NCBI RefSeq assembly: GCF_900107705.1
Contig: NZ_FNRE01000010.1
Span: forward strand, 62,001-126,000
DNA from: Prevotella sp. tc2-28
Lineage (GTDB): Bacteria; Bacteroidota; Bacteroidia; Bacteroidales; Bacteroidaceae
DNA: 64,000 nt
Reading direction: 5' to 3'
The notes under the pieces are model-generated. The model saw only the letters and a list, made by a program, of their open reading frames with translations, made no database searches and was not told the DNA's origin. Position numbers and translations under genes: made by a program. Positions within the stretch are counted from its first letter, which is position 1. Each line of letters begins with the position of its first letter. This document shows, piece by piece, positions 45,793 through 55,283 of the stretch.

Positions 45793-47213
45793 GCTCGATG
45801 ATTTCTTTTTTCAATCTCTATATTGATTTTGTCAATCACGTCGTCGGTCAGTTCATACTTGGAGATGATGAACATTGCTAAACCCAGCAATAGGGCTGGG
45901 ATGACGCATACAAGCCATAGAATTCCCTGTTCAGCAAACGGTGTCTGTATTGTCTCCTTGGCGTTGAAACCTACATAGGCCAGCACCAGTCCGGGAACTA
46001 CTCCACCTAGTGCCATGCCAGCTTTGAAGAAGATACCTGTCAAGGCATTCACGATACCAGAGATTCGCTTGCCTGTGGTGAACTCACCATACGAGATTAC
46101 CTCAGGCACTAGTGCCCACATGTATCCAGTAGCCACAATGACACCTGTTGATTTGATGAACTGTGCAACATAAACAATCCACATCTGCGATTTCAACGAA
46201 GGAATGACGCTGACTGCATAGAGGATGGCCATACCTACGATGGCAATAGTCAGGAAGATATTGAACATGCCACGCTTGCCCACCTTTTTCTTTATGGCAG
46301 GTACCATCGGCATGAAGATGAAGGCTGGTACGGAACCGAGTCCCATGAATATTGCCAACTGGTCACTGGTGGCCTGGAGGTTACATGTCATATAATACGA
46401 GCCAGCGGCATTGCCTACTGACATCATGGCAAATGCCGTGATAAAGAAGAAGGCCAAGATGCGTAAGGGGCGATTGTGTACGAACTCTGTCCAGAGGTCT
46501 GACACCTTCACGTCCTCCATATCCTTGGCATCCATCACCACACGCTCCTTGGTCTGTGTGAAACAGAAGATGAGCAGTGCTAAGCCCACCAATGCATAGA
46601 TACCCATTGTGAGGAACCACGCCTCGCCTGCCTCAGGCTTGTCGATGATAGCATTGCCTACGGCATCTTTTGGGGCAAACAATGCTACGACGAGGGGGAT
46701 GCCTGATGCCACGCAGAGTCCACCCACGTTGGCCAGGAACATGCGCACAGAAGTCAGTGTGGTTATCTCGTCAGTGTCACGCGTCAGCGACGAGTTCAAT
46801 GCGCCATAAGGTACATTAATTAAGGTGTATAGCATCGACATACCTACATACGTCACGTAAGCATAGACGAGGGAGGGCGCGAATCCGTTCCAGAAACAGA
46901 GAATAGCGAATCCTGTCAGTGGAATACCACCCAGTACCAAATAGGAACGATACTTGCCTAGTCGGGGGTTATGTTTGTCAACGTAAGTGCCTACCAAAGG
47001 GTCCCATAGTACGTCGACAAGACGGACTACCAAGAACATGGTGGCGGCATCAGCAGGATCTAGACCATAGACGTTGGTGTAGAAGAACAACAAATACATG
47101 CTGATGGTTTGGTAGATTAGGTTCTGCGCCAAGTCACCAGAGCCAAATCCAATACGCTGTACCCAGGATAATTTGTAGAAGCCTTTTGAGGCTTGAGTTT
47201 CGTTAGTTGCCAT
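45789..47213 (-). CDS. xynD: GPH-family cation symporter, probably for xylo-oligosaccharides
   Basis: The 474-residue inner-membrane protein has 12 predicted hydrophobic segments and GPH signatures: GFGSGDLAQNLIYQTISMYL, LVDVLWDPLVGTYVDKH and GKYRSYLVLGGIP. Members carry glycosides, pentosides and hexuronides with Na+ or H+. As the first gene before GH10 and GH43 it probably imports xylose oligomers. A weak -7 box (TAATTTTG at 47241-47248, minus) lies 27 bp upstream. The symbol follows recalled P. bryantii synteny. Confidence 0.88.
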   Translation of the reverse strand: MATNETQASKGFYKLSWVQRIGFGSGDLAQNLIYQTISMYLLFFYTNVYGLDPADAATMFLVVRLVDVLWDPLVGTYVDKHNPRLGKYRSYLVLGGIPLTGFAILCFWNGFAPSLVYAYVTYVGMSMLYTLINVPYGALNSSLTRDTDEITTLTSVRMFLANVGGLCVASGIPLVVALFAPKDAVGNAIIDKPEAGEAWFLTMGIYALVGLALLIFCFTQTKERVVMDAKDMEDVKVSDLWTEFVHNRPLRILAFFFITAFAMMSVGNAAGSYYMTCNLQATSDQLAIFMGLGSVPAFIFMPMVPAIKKKVGKRGMFNIFLTIAIVGMAILYAVSVIPSLKSQMWIVYVAQFIKSTGVIVATGYMWALVPEVISYGEFTTGKRISGIVNALTGIFFKAGMALGGVVPGLVLAYVGFNAKETIQTPFAEQGILWLVCVIPALLLGLAMFIISKYELTDDVIDKINIEIEKRNHRA

Positions 47214-47240
47214 TTGTCATAGGTTTTAATATTTCTGCTG

Positions 47241-47363
47241 CAAAATTAATATATTATGGTGAAACGGACATTTTTTCATGTTACAAATATCCTCTTTATT
47301 TGTTTCATGCAGAAAGAAAAACCTTATTTTTGTTACTTGTTTGCCATATTTTCTTTACTTTTG
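47241..47363. promoter_or_regulatory. Divergent promoter region of the xylan cluster
   Basis: Minus-strand box TAATTTTG (47241-47248) points to the symporter. Plus-strand box TACTTTTG (47356-47363) points to the esterase ATG at 47393. The nearest -33 TTTG on the plus side (47329-47332) is 23 bp away, a little long. No regulator gene is adjacent. Confidence 0.45.
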
Positions 47364-47392
47364 CACCAAAACCATTAGCTAAGGAACAAGAC

Positions 47393-49033
47393 ATGAAACG
47401 TAATTTACTCATTTTCATTTCGCTCTTTGTAAGTTTGATGGCTGTCGAAGCCAAAGTAGTTCTCCCCCAACTGTTTCAGTCAGGAATGGTGCTTCAGCGC
47501 GACAAACCTATTCCTCTATGGGGTAAGGCAGACCCTCAGGAGAAAGTTGTCGTCCGATGGCAAAAGCGTGCCTATTCCGTGGTGGCAGATGCCAGTGGCC
47601 GTTGGCGTGTTGACCTGCCCAAGACGAAAGCAGGCGGTCCTTACACACTGCAAGTGGGCGATGAGCTATTGACTGACGTACTGGTAGGTGATGTCTGGCT
47701 ATGTTCTGGTCAATCGAATGTCGACGTAACCATTGAACGTGTATACCCTCGTTATACCGATGAAATCGACCATTTTGGCAACGATAAGGTTCGCTTGTTT
47801 CGTGTGCAGAATGAGATGAGCACGCATGGTGTGAAGGATGATATCCGTCCCACATCTATTAACTGGAAGCCCCTTAACAAGCAGAACGCCTGGCTCTTCT
47901 CTGCCCTTGGATCTTTCCTAGGCAAGCTGAAACAGGAGAAGAGTGGTGTACCTCAAGGTATCATCGTCAATAGTTGGGGTGGTACTCCTATCGAGGCTTG
48001 GATTAGCAAGGACTCGCTTCTTCGCGATTATCCCATGCAGGTAGCTAAGACAGAACTCTACGACAATCCCGATTTCATTGCAGCCCAACAAAAAGCCAAT
48101 CAACAAGCAAGCAATCGCTGGAGTGCTCTGCTTGACGAGCAAGATCCAGGACTGCAACAACATTTCACCTCTTTAGAATATGATGATTCTTCTTGGGAAA
48201 CCGTTGATCAGTACTCGATGGAATGGGCAAAAAGTAACAGGCGTGGTATCGTTGGCAGCATCTGGCTTCGTCAGCATGTCCATATCGATAAGGCTCATGC
48301 AGGAAAACCTGCCCGCCTGTTGTTAGGTACACTTTTCGACCATGATATAACCTACCTCAACGGTCAGAAGATAGGTGAAACCCATTACCAGTATCCCCCT
48401 CGTCGTTATGACATTCCTGAGGGTCTTCTCCGCGAGGGCGACAACGTCATCACCGTCCGTTTTATTAATAAATATGGTATAGTGCACTTTATCAAGGACA
48501 AACCCTATATGCTCTGCTTTGGTAACGACCGTCTCAGTCAAAACCCTATGCCGAAGGATGTCATACCCCTCAGTCAGCAGTGGAAACATCATGCAGGAGC
48601 CGTAATGCCCAGTTGTCCCAGTGGGGATGTGAATCTGCAGAACATGGCTACTACCCTCTATAATGCCGTAGTCTATCCCTTGGCTCCCTATGCCATCAGT
48701 GGAGTAGTATGGTATCAGGGCGAGTCGAATAGTGGCAATCCTGAACCCTATGCCGACCTGCTGGGTAAGTTGATGGGATGTTGGCGCTCGTTGTGGAATG
48801 AGCCTACACTCCCGTTCTGTATCGTTCAGCTGGCCAACTATATGACGCCAGAAGACCAGCCAGCCTATAAGAACTGGACCCGTCTGCGTGAGCAACAACG
48901 CCTGGCAGCCGATAGGGATCCTTATGCTGTAGCTGTTGACATCTTTGACCTGGGCGAATATAATGATATTCATCCTCTTCGCAAAAAGGAAGTGGCAGAG
49001 CGTGTGTCTCGTTGTCTTGATGGTATAAAATAG
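47393..49033 (+). CDS. Exported SGNH esterase, sialate O-acetylesterase-like, likely acetylxylan esterase
   Basis: The 546-residue protein has a signal peptide (LLIFISLFVSLMAVEAK). The SGNH hydrolase domain is split by a beta insert: WLCSGQSNVD (nucleophile Ser), WYQGESNSGN, and a C-terminal DIHPLRKKEVAERV (Asp/His). Such proteins remove acetyl groups from sialic acid or xylan (CE20-like); divergence from the GH10/GH43 operon favours xylan. I start at ATG 47393; the longer ORF from 47207 would cover the promoter and overlap the symporter start. Confidence 0.85.
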   Translation: MKRNLLIFISLFVSLMAVEAKVVLPQLFQSGMVLQRDKPIPLWGKADPQEKVVVRWQKRAYSVVADASGRWRVDLPKTKAGGPYTLQVGDELLTDVLVGDVWLCSGQSNVDVTIERVYPRYTDEIDHFGNDKVRLFRVQNEMSTHGVKDDIRPTSINWKPLNKQNAWLFSALGSFLGKLKQEKSGVPQGIIVNSWGGTPIEAWISKDSLLRDYPMQVAKTELYDNPDFIAAQQKANQQASNRWSALLDEQDPGLQQHFTSLEYDDSSWETVDQYSMEWAKSNRRGIVGSIWLRQHVHIDKAHAGKPARLLLGTLFDHDITYLNGQKIGETHYQYPPRRYDIPEGLLREGDNVITVRFINKYGIVHFIKDKPYMLCFGNDRLSQNPMPKDVIPLSQQWKHHAGAVMPSCPSGDVNLQNMATTLYNAVVYPLAPYAISGVVWYQGESNSGNPEPYADLLGKLMGCWRSLWNEPTLPFCIVQLANYMTPEDQPAYKNWTRLREQQRLAADRDPYAVAVDIFDLGEYNDIHPLRKKEVAERVSRCLDGIK

Positions 49034-49084
49034 CGGTGTAAGGCTGTTCTCGCCAGGAAATGCAAAAGAAAAAGCGATTTTTCT

Positions 49085-49115
49085 TTTGCATTTCACTTGC
49101 TTATTTGTACCTTTG
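49085..49115 (+). promoter_or_regulatory. Promoter of the DUF2851 gene
   Basis: TTTG at 49085-49088, 19 bp spacer, TACCTTTG at 49108-49115, ATG at 49124 only 8 bp on. A very good match that implies an almost leaderless message. Confidence 0.75.
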
Positions 49116-49123
49116 TCGTCACG

Positions 49124-50428
49124 ATGGAACAACTTCTGCATTATTGTTGGAAACATAAGATGTGGCCATTGGGTGGTCTTGAGACCACTGATGGTCGTAT
49201 TGTCGAGGTTATAGACCCCGGACTCCATAATCGCAATGCGGGTCCTGATTTCTTCAATGCGAAGGTGAAGATAGGGGGAACGCTATGGGTTGGCAATGTC
49301 GAGATACACGACCAGTCGAGTGACTGGTATGTGCATGGTCACGACAAGGACCCCCATTATAATAATGTGGTATTGCACGTGGTGGGCATTGCCGATCGTG
49401 ATGTACAGACGCAGGAGGGCAACTTCGTGCCGCAAATGGTGATGCAAGTGCCAAAGTATGTTCACGAGAACTATGCAGAACTGTTGCGAACAGATGCCTA
49501 TCCCCCCTGTTATCGCATTATCCCTGATCTCACGCGTTTGATGGTACATTCGTGGATGGCTGCCCTGCAGACAGAACGTCTGGAGCAGAAGACGATAGCT
49601 ATCAGTGAGCGCGCTCGACAGGCAGGCGGTTCGTGGGAAGATGCTTTTTTTGTAACGATGGCCCGTAACTACGGCTTTGGCATCAACGGAGATGCCTTTG
49701 AGGAGTGGGCACGCCATATCCCTTTGCAAGCCGTAGGCAAGCACCGCGACGACTTGTTCCAGATAGAAGCCATTTTCATGGGACAGGCAGGACTTCTGGA
49801 ACTGGAGGCAGTGCCTGAGCGCTATCAGAAAGATGCTCTGAATGAGGGCTATTTCGCTAAGTTGCGCAATGAGTATCAGTATCTGGCACATAAGTTCTCG
49901 TTGAAACCGATGGATTACAAGTTATGGCGATTCCTTAGGTTACGCCCACAAAACTTCCCACACATCCGCATATCCCAGTTAGCCAACCTCTACTATCAGC
50001 GTAAAATCTCACTGTCGGCACTGGCAGACTGTAGGGATATGGCAGGGTTGGCACAACTGTTACAGACACAAGTCACTCCTTATTGGGAGACACACTATAC
50101 CTTCGGATCGGAGAGTTTCCGTAGTCAGAAACAACTATCGCCAGCCTCCATCAACCTGTTGATTATCAATACTGGTGTACCGATGCTCTTTGCCTATGGA
50201 CGTCATCTCATGAAAGAAGAGCTGTGCGACCGTGCCTTCGATTTCCTGGAACAGCTGAAGGCCGAGAATAATTATATCATCCGCATGTGGACAGATGTGG
50301 GATTGGAGGTCAGTTCCGCGGGAGACTCACAGGCGCTGATACAGTTGAAACGCGAATACTGCGACAAGCGCGACTGTCTGCGCTGTCGTATTGGTTATGA
50401 ATATTTGAAAAGAAAAAATCATGAGTAA
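49124..50428 (+). CDS. DUF2851 family protein
   Basis: The 434-residue cytoplasmic protein opens with MEQLLHYCWKHKMWPL, and continues with VIDPGLHNRNAGPDFFNAKV and VGNVEIHDQSSDWYVHGHDK, all hallmarks of DUF2851 in Bacteroidetes. The D-x-E-I-H-type cluster and late CDKRDCLRCRIGYEYL (Cys pair) suggest a metal-dependent nuclease fold, but this is a guess. The promoter fixes the start at 49124; the ORF from 49097 would begin upstream of the -7 box. It overlaps the thioesterase gene by 8 bp and is followed by dprA, so a DNA-related role is conceivable. Confidence 0.9.
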   Translation: MEQLLHYCWKHKMWPLGGLETTDGRIVEVIDPGLHNRNAGPDFFNAKVKIGGTLWVGNVEIHDQSSDWYVHGHDKDPHYNNVVLHVVGIADRDVQTQEGNFVPQMVMQVPKYVHENYAELLRTDAYPPCYRIIPDLTRLMVHSWMAALQTERLEQKTIAISERARQAGGSWEDAFFVTMARNYGFGINGDAFEEWARHIPLQAVGKHRDDLFQIEAIFMGQAGLLELEAVPERYQKDALNEGYFAKLRNEYQYLAHKFSLKPMDYKLWRFLRLRPQNFPHIRISQLANLYYQRKISLSALADCRDMAGLAQLLQTQVTPYWETHYTFGSESFRSQKQLSPASINLLIINTGVPMLFAYGRHLMKEELCDRAFDFLEQLKAENNYIIRMWTDVGLEVSSAGDSQALIQLKREYCDKRDCLRCRIGYEYLKRKNHE

Positions 50429-50831
50429 ATACATTTTCGAGACAAGGATGGAGGTACGCGACTATGAGTGCGACATCGAGGGTATTGTGAACAATGCCAA
50501 CTACCTTCACTATACGGAGCATACGCGTCATCTTTTCCTGAAAGAGTGCGGACTGAGCTTCGCACAGATGCACGAGAAAGGTGTTGATGCTGTAGTGGCC
50601 CGTATGGAACTGCAATACAAGGCTCCCTTGCGTTGTGATGACGAGTTTATTTCCCGCCTGTGGTTAGAGAAGGACGGCTTCAAGTATATTTTCCATCAAG
50701 ACATCTATCGTGCCTCCGATGAGGCGATCTGTTTCAAAGGTAAGATTATGCTTGTCTGTCTCATCAACGGACGGTTGGGGCAAAGTGAGGATTACGACCG
50801 AGCTTTTGCTCCCTACCTGAAAAAGGGATAG
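50421..50831 (+). CDS. 4-hydroxybenzoyl-CoA thioesterase-like (hotdog) protein
   Basis: The 136-residue hotdog-fold protein has the family stretch VRDYECDIEGIVNNANYLHY (usual motif Y-x-D-x-x-G-hydrophobic-V-x-N-x-x-Y) and the helix TEHTRHLFLKECGL. It should hydrolyse an acyl-CoA or acyl-ACP thioester in the cytoplasm; substrate unknown. Its start overlaps the DUF2851 stop by 8 bp, and dprA begins 4 bp after its stop, making a tight three-gene operon. Confidence 0.88.
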   Translation: MSKYIFETRMEVRDYECDIEGIVNNANYLHYTEHTRHLFLKECGLSFAQMHEKGVDAVVARMELQYKAPLRCDDEFISRLWLEKDGFKYIFHQDIYRASDEAICFKGKIMLVCLINGRLGQSEDYDRAFAPYLKKG

Positions 50832-50835
50832 AATC

Positions 50836-51906
50836 ATGTCAAGCGAAGAGTTATATTATTCCATTGCGTTGACGCGTCTGACAGGCGTCAACCATGCCGT
50901 AATTCTCGAGCGCTATCAGTCGCTGGGGGGTGGCAAAGCTGTCTATGACGAGTGTAAGGCACGCTTCTCTTGGGATGAGGCTTTGCGCAGGGCAGCAGCA
51001 GAGATGGAGTTCATCGAAAAAAATGGCATTAAGGCGATGACATTGCAGGATGATGATTATCCACAGCGACTGAAGGAATGTCCAGATGCGCCAATAGTCC
51101 TTTTCTATAAGGGTGAGGCCGATTTGAACCAGTGTCATATCATCAATATCGTGGGAACTCGTCACTGTACCAACTACGGACAAGATATCGTGCGTCGTTT
51201 CGTTAGAGACCTGCGTCAATTGTGTCCCGACGTACTGATAGTCAGCGGACTGGCTTATGGTATTGATGTCTGTGCCCATCGTCAGGCTTTGGATAACGGA
51301 TTCGAGACCGTGGGTGTTCTGGCACACGGACTGGACCAGATTTATCCGCCCCATCATCGATCCATCGCCGTTGAGATGCTGAAGCAGGGTGGCTTGTTGA
51401 CGGAATACATGTCGCAGACACAGGCATTGCCTAATAACTTCCGCCAGCGTAACCGTATTGTAGCGGGTATGTCGGATGCCACCATCCTAGTGGAGAGTGC
51501 TATTAAGGGTGGGGGGCTTATCACTTGTCGGGTAGCTCAGGAGTACGGGCGTGACGTATTTGCCTTTCCAGGTGCCGTTGGAATGCCATTCTCCGAGGGC
51601 TGTAACCGTATGATACGCAACAACACGGCTGCGCTCATCACGTCGGCTCAGGACTTTGTTGAGTCGATGGGATGGCAAACCGTCAAGCAGAAGCCGGAGG
51701 CAGTAGAACGTCAGCTCTTCCCAGACCTGTCAGCTGAAGAGCAACAGGTGGTCGCGCTGCTGCAACAGACCAATGACTTGCAATTGAACCTTATCAGTGT
51801 AAAAACAAATATCCCCATCGGTCAACTGACAGCCATGCTTTTCTCCTTGGAGATGAAAGGTGTCGTGAAACCTTTGGCAGGAGGAACGTATCATCTTATA
51901 AAATAG
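50836..51906 (+). CDS. dprA: DprA, DNA-processing protein
   Basis: The 356-residue protein has the Rossmann-like DprA core: IVGTRHCTNYGQDIVRR, VSGLAYGIDVCAHRQAL, FRQRNRIVAGMSDATILVES, GGGLITCRVAQEYGRDVFAF. It also has a C-terminal winged-helix domain (LQLNLISVKTNIPIGQLTAM). DprA loads RecA on incoming single-stranded DNA in natural transformation. No other competence gene is in the window. Start ATG 50836, following the thioesterase closely. Confidence 0.95.
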   Translation: MSSEELYYSIALTRLTGVNHAVILERYQSLGGGKAVYDECKARFSWDEALRRAAAEMEFIEKNGIKAMTLQDDDYPQRLKECPDAPIVLFYKGEADLNQCHIINIVGTRHCTNYGQDIVRRFVRDLRQLCPDVLIVSGLAYGIDVCAHRQALDNGFETVGVLAHGLDQIYPPHHRSIAVEMLKQGGLLTEYMSQTQALPNNFRQRNRIVAGMSDATILVESAIKGGGLITCRVAQEYGRDVFAFPGAVGMPFSEGCNRMIRNNTAALITSAQDFVESMGWQTVKQKPEAVERQLFPDLSAEEQQVVALLQQTNDLQLNLISVKTNIPIGQLTAMLFSLEMKGVVKPLAGGTYHLIK

Positions 51907-51909
51907 GAA

Positions 51910-53016
51910 ATGAATATGAGACACATGAAACTACTAGCCTTGATGGCTTTTATGTCGGTGGGTATTCAAGCTTCGACGACACTCCCATTGCAGGGTACAG
52001 TCATCAAACCAACAGACAAAAACATCCAGTATGTGGGACGTATCTGTTTTGACAATCCCGAGCGTCCACGCTTTACCTTCCCTGGTACACAAATCAACGC
52101 TAGCTTCACAGGGACTAGTCTGAAACTCTGGGCCAAGCCCAAAAGCGGTTACTTCATGGCACAGATAGATCAGGCAGAACCCTTCAAGGTAGCTCTGATG
52201 GGTGAGAAAGATTCGGTGGTTACCATTGCCACCGCACTGCCTCAAGGTTGTCATACCATCCGACTAATGTATGTTATCGAAGGCTATGAACTGAAACCTG
52301 ACTTCCGAGGGTTTATTCTGGACAAGGGTAGTATGCTGCTCCCTCCACCAGCCTTGCCAGAACGTACCATTGAGTTCATTGGCAACAGCATTACCTGTGG
52401 CTATGGCAACGAAGCCATAGTGGCTAGCGATCCATTTGAGTATGAGACGGAGAATCACTATCTGACCTATGCTCAACTGACTTGTCGCGCCTTGGAGGCT
52501 CGTGCCCATGTGGTCGCTCGCAGCGGCATCGGTGTTTACCGCAGCTACGACGGACCAAAGGCAGGAACACCCGAGAACGTGATGACCACCGAATACGAGT
52601 ACACCAACCTCTATGATCGCAGCGAGAAGTGGGACTTCAGCCGTTACCAGCCCCAGCTGGTATGCATCAACCTCGGTACCAACGACCTGTCGACCAACAA
52701 CTATGACGTGAAGCGGCTGAAGGCGGCCTATAAGCAGTTTCTGAAACAAGTGCGCAGCCATAACCCCAAAGCTAAGATAGTCTACCTTTGTGGTTCCATG
52801 CTCAACGGAAAAGAATTGGAAATAGCTAAAAACACGCTGAACGAGGTGGTAGATGAAGCCCATAAGGCTGGCGACCCACAGGTTTACCGCTTTGACTTCA
52901 CCCCCCAGACGGGTGACATTGGTTATGGTGCATCGTGGCATCCCAGCAAGTGGCAACATGAGAAGATGGCAGCAGAACTGACTGCCTATCTGCGTTCACT
53001 GATGCAGTGGTACTAA
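51910..53016 (+). CDS. CE2-type SGNH acetyl esterase
   Basis: The 368-residue exported protein (signal MKLLALMAFMSVGIQAST) has an N-terminal jelly-roll part (residues about 25-140, YVGRICFDNPERPRFTFPGT) and a C-terminal SGNH hydrolase: IEFIGNSITCGYGNE (Ser), LVCINLGTNDLS (Asn/Asp block) and GYGASWHPSKWQHE (His). This two-part layout is that of carbohydrate esterase family 2, which deacetylates xylan or glucomannan. It starts 4 bp after dprA though unrelated to it. The last codons lie in a 29-bp tandem duplication shared with the dus gene end. Confidence 0.88.
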   Translation: MNMRHMKLLALMAFMSVGIQASTTLPLQGTVIKPTDKNIQYVGRICFDNPERPRFTFPGTQINASFTGTSLKLWAKPKSGYFMAQIDQAEPFKVALMGEKDSVVTIATALPQGCHTIRLMYVIEGYELKPDFRGFILDKGSMLLPPPALPERTIEFIGNSITCGYGNEAIVASDPFEYETENHYLTYAQLTCRALEARAHVVARSGIGVYRSYDGPKAGTPENVMTTEYEYTNLYDRSEKWDFSRYQPQLVCINLGTNDLSTNNYDVKRLKAAYKQFLKQVRSHNPKAKIVYLCGSMLNGKELEIAKNTLNEVVDEAHKAGDPQVYRFDFTPQTGDIGYGASWHPSKWQHEKMAAELTAYLRSLMQWY

Positions 53017-53050
53017 GCGCACGCTCACTGATGCAGTGGTTCTGAGCGCA
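52994..53050. repeat. 29-bp-offset tandem duplication across convergent gene ends
   Basis: Bases 52994-53021 and 53023-53050 agree at 25 of 28 positions (core TCACTGATGCAGTGGT). Copy 1 holds the CE2 stop codon; copy 2 holds the last codons of dus on the other strand, whose stop is at 53025-53027. Confidence 0.9.
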
Positions 53051-54053
53051 ATCTTTCGCGACAATTCTCAAGGATGGCTATCAGGTCATCCTTTTTTTCT
53101 GCCCGGAGCATCTGAATGCGGGTCTCGCGGAAATTGGGAATGCCCTTGAAGACCGGTGAAGCTGCCAGGTGGCGGCGGGTATGCAGGATGCCACAGAGTT
53201 CGGCAGATTTTTTGCTTTTGCGTATTTCCTCCGTATCGCACCGTTCGATGTTGATGCGCAGCTGTTCTTCCAAGACATCAATCTTCTCATCCAAAGTAAG
53301 CTCTTGACGACTGAAAATCCAGGGGCAGCCGAAGGTGGCACGGCCAATCATGACGGCATCAACGCCGTAAGTGTCAAAGGCACGGTCGGCATCGCTGAGC
53401 GACTTGATGTCGCCATTGCCGATGATTGGTATATGGATGCGAGGATTCCTTTTGACTTCACCTATCAGCGTCCAGTCGGCCTCACCCGTGTACATCTGGC
53501 TTCGGGTTCGTCCGTGAATGGTCAATGCCCGGATACCGCAGTCCTGCAACTGTTCGGCCAGCGAGGTGATGCAGAGCTGTTCGTGGTTCCAGCCCAGACG
53601 CGTCTTGGCGGTCACAGGCACTCTGACGGCATCGACCACCTTGCGGGTAATCTCCAACAGCTTGGCATCGGGGTTGATGCTGCCGTCGGGTAGCATGATG
53701 TTCTGCAGCATACCGGCACCAGCTCCCTTTCCTGCCACCTTCTTTACCGGACAGCCGAAGTTAAGGTCTATCACGTCCGGTCCGGCCTGTTCCACTATCT
53801 TGGCGGCTTCCACCATTGCGTCTATGTCGCGACCGTAAATCTGAATGCCCACGGGACGCTCCTCGTCAGCTATCTTCAGCTTATTGACCGTTGACTTCAC
53901 ATCGCGCACCAAAGCTTCGGCACTTACAAACTCCGTATATACCATAGAGGCACCGAACCGCTTGCAGAGCAGTCGGAAGCCAATGTCCGTCACGTCCTCC
54001 ATCGGAGCCAGAAAGACGGGACGCTCGCCTAAATCAATGTTACCTATCCTCAT
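53025..54053 (-). CDS. dus: tRNA-dihydrouridine synthase
   Basis: The 342-residue flavoenzyme reduces specific tRNA uridines. Family motifs: [47 protein letters not shown] with the catalytic Cys, [32 protein letters not shown] and [12 protein letters not shown]. The start is placed at ATG 54053 and not at 54083. A minus-strand TACCTTTG box (54062-54069) lies inside the longer ORF, and [12 protein letters not shown] is the usual Bacteroidales N-terminus. Only 8 bp separate box and ATG. It is divergent from ruvB. Subfamily (A, B or C) not resolved. Confidence 0.93.
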   Translation of the reverse strand: MRIGNIDLGERPVFLAPMEDVTDIGFRLLCKRFGASMVYTEFVSAEALVRDVKSTVNKLKIADEERPVGIQIYGRDIDAMVEAAKIVEQAGPDVIDLNFGCPVKKVAGKGAGAGMLQNIMLPDGSINPDAKLLEITRKVVDAVRVPVTAKTRLGWNHEQLCITSLAEQLQDCGIRALTIHGRTRSQMYTGEADWTLIGEVKRNPRIHIPIIGNGDIKSLSDADRAFDTYGVDAVMIGRATFGCPWIFSRQELTLDEKIDVLEEQLRINIERCDTEEIRKSKKSAELCGILHTRRHLAASPVFKGIPNFRETRIQMLRAEKKDDLIAILENCRERLRSEPLHQ

Positions 54054-54061
54054 TGCAGGCG

Positions 54062-54122
54062 CAAAGGTACGAAAATAATTCATAACTCATCACTTATAAT
54101 TCATAATTCTTTTGTATCTTTG
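54062..54122. promoter_or_regulatory. Divergent -7 boxes for dus and ruvB
   Basis: Minus strand TACCTTTG at 54062-54069 (dus) and plus strand TATCTTTG at 54115-54122 (ruvB, ATG 54141). Between them lies an AT-rich run of repeated TAATTCATAA-like units (54077-54110). Confidence 0.6.
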
Positions 54123-54140
54123 CACCCAAAAACAACAAAG

Positions 54141-55175
54141 ATGGACGAAGATTTTGACATCAGACAAGAGCAACTCTCATCAAGCGAAAAGGAGTTCGAA
54201 AACGCCCTGCGCCCGCTGGCTTTCCATGATTTCAGCGGACAGCAACAGGTGGTAGAGAACCTCGAAGTTTTCGTTGAGGCTGCCAAGTATCGTGGCGAAC
54301 CGCTCGACCACGTATTGCTGCATGGTCCTCCCGGACTGGGAAAGACAACACTCTCTAACATCATAGCCAATGAGTTGGGTGTAGGCTTCAAGATTACCAG
54401 CGGTCCCGTGCTCGACAAGCCCGGCGACCTGGCAGGCATCCTGACATCGCTGGAGAAGAACGACGTGCTGTTCATCGACGAGATTCACCGACTGTCGCCC
54501 GTTGTCGAGGAATATCTCTACTCGGCGATGGAGGACTATCGCATCGACATCATGATAGACAAAGGCCCGTCGGCACGCTCCATACAGATTGACCTGAACC
54601 CGTTCACGCTGGTGGGAGCCACCACCCGCAGCGGACTGCTGACGGCACCGCTGCGAGCCCGTTTCGGCATCAACATGCACTTGCAGTATTATGACCCCGA
54701 GACGTTGCAGAAGATTATAGAGCGCTCCGCCAGCATCCTGCGCGTGCCCATCACGACGGATGCCTCGCTGGAGATAGCCCGCCGCTCGCGTGGCACGCCC
54801 CGTATTGCCAATGCCCTGTTGCGCCGAGTCCGCGACTTCGCCCAGGTGAAGGGTACGGGTCGCATCGACACCAGCATTACGAAAATAGCGCTGACGGCAC
54901 TGAATATTGACCAGTACGGACTGGACGAGATAGACAACCGTATCCTGCTGACCATCATCGACAAGTTCCGTGGCGGACCCGTGGGCATCACGACCATCGC
55001 CACAGCCATCGGCGAGGATGCCGGCACAGTGGAGGAGGTCTATGAGCCGTTCCTCATCATGGAGGGCTTCATCAAGCGCACACCCCGAGGCCGCATGGTC
55101 ACGGAACTGGCGTATAAGCATTTCGGACGCAACCCGTATAGCGGGAATATTATGGAACCGAGCCTGTTTGAGTGA
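54141..55175 (+). CDS. ruvB: RuvB, Holliday junction branch-migration ATPase
   Basis: The 344-residue AAA+ motor acts with RuvA and RuvC on recombination intermediates. Seen: [19 protein letters not shown], Walker [10 protein letters not shown], Walker [31 protein letters not shown] (sensor and Arg finger region), and the C-terminal winged helix with [19 protein letters not shown]. The ATG at 54141 is preferred over a TTG at 54120, which overlaps the -7 box. ruvA and ruvC are not in the window. coaD follows after a repeat-bearing gap. Confidence 0.97.
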   Translation: MDEDFDIRQEQLSSSEKEFENALRPLAFHDFSGQQQVVENLEVFVEAAKYRGEPLDHVLLHGPPGLGKTTLSNIIANELGVGFKITSGPVLDKPGDLAGILTSLEKNDVLFIDEIHRLSPVVEEYLYSAMEDYRIDIMIDKGPSARSIQIDLNPFTLVGATTRSGLLTAPLRARFGINMHLQYYDPETLQKIIERSASILRVPITTDASLEIARRSRGTPRIANALLRRVRDFAQVKGTGRIDTSITKIALTALNIDQYGLDEIDNRILLTIIDKFRGGPVGITTIATAIGEDAGTVEEVYEPFLIMEGFIKRTPRGRMVTELAYKHFGRNPYSGNIMEPSLFE

Positions 55176-55189
55176 AGAGTTTTATTAGG

Positions 55190-55270
55190 CGCGGATGGAC
55201 ACGGATGGACACGGATTTTTTTCTGTTCCTTGAGCGCAGCTTTCCGTGTTATTCCGTGGCCATCCGTGCC
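55190..55270. repeat. Dispersed-repeat-like palindrome between ruvB and coaD
   Basis: A direct repeat of GGATGGACAC (55193-55202, 55203-55212) is followed by an inverted match: GGATGGACACGGA (55203-55215) against TCCGTGGCCATCC (55253-55265), 12 of 13 paired. It has no ORF and no T-run. Confidence 0.7.
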
Positions 55271-55283
55271 AAAAAGAATAGAT

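Noticed and set aside
54180..55121. 313-residue minus-strand ORF inside ruvB
   Set aside because: Fully antisense to a strongly conserved gene, no recognisable motifs, low-complexity composition; a shadow of high-GC third positions.
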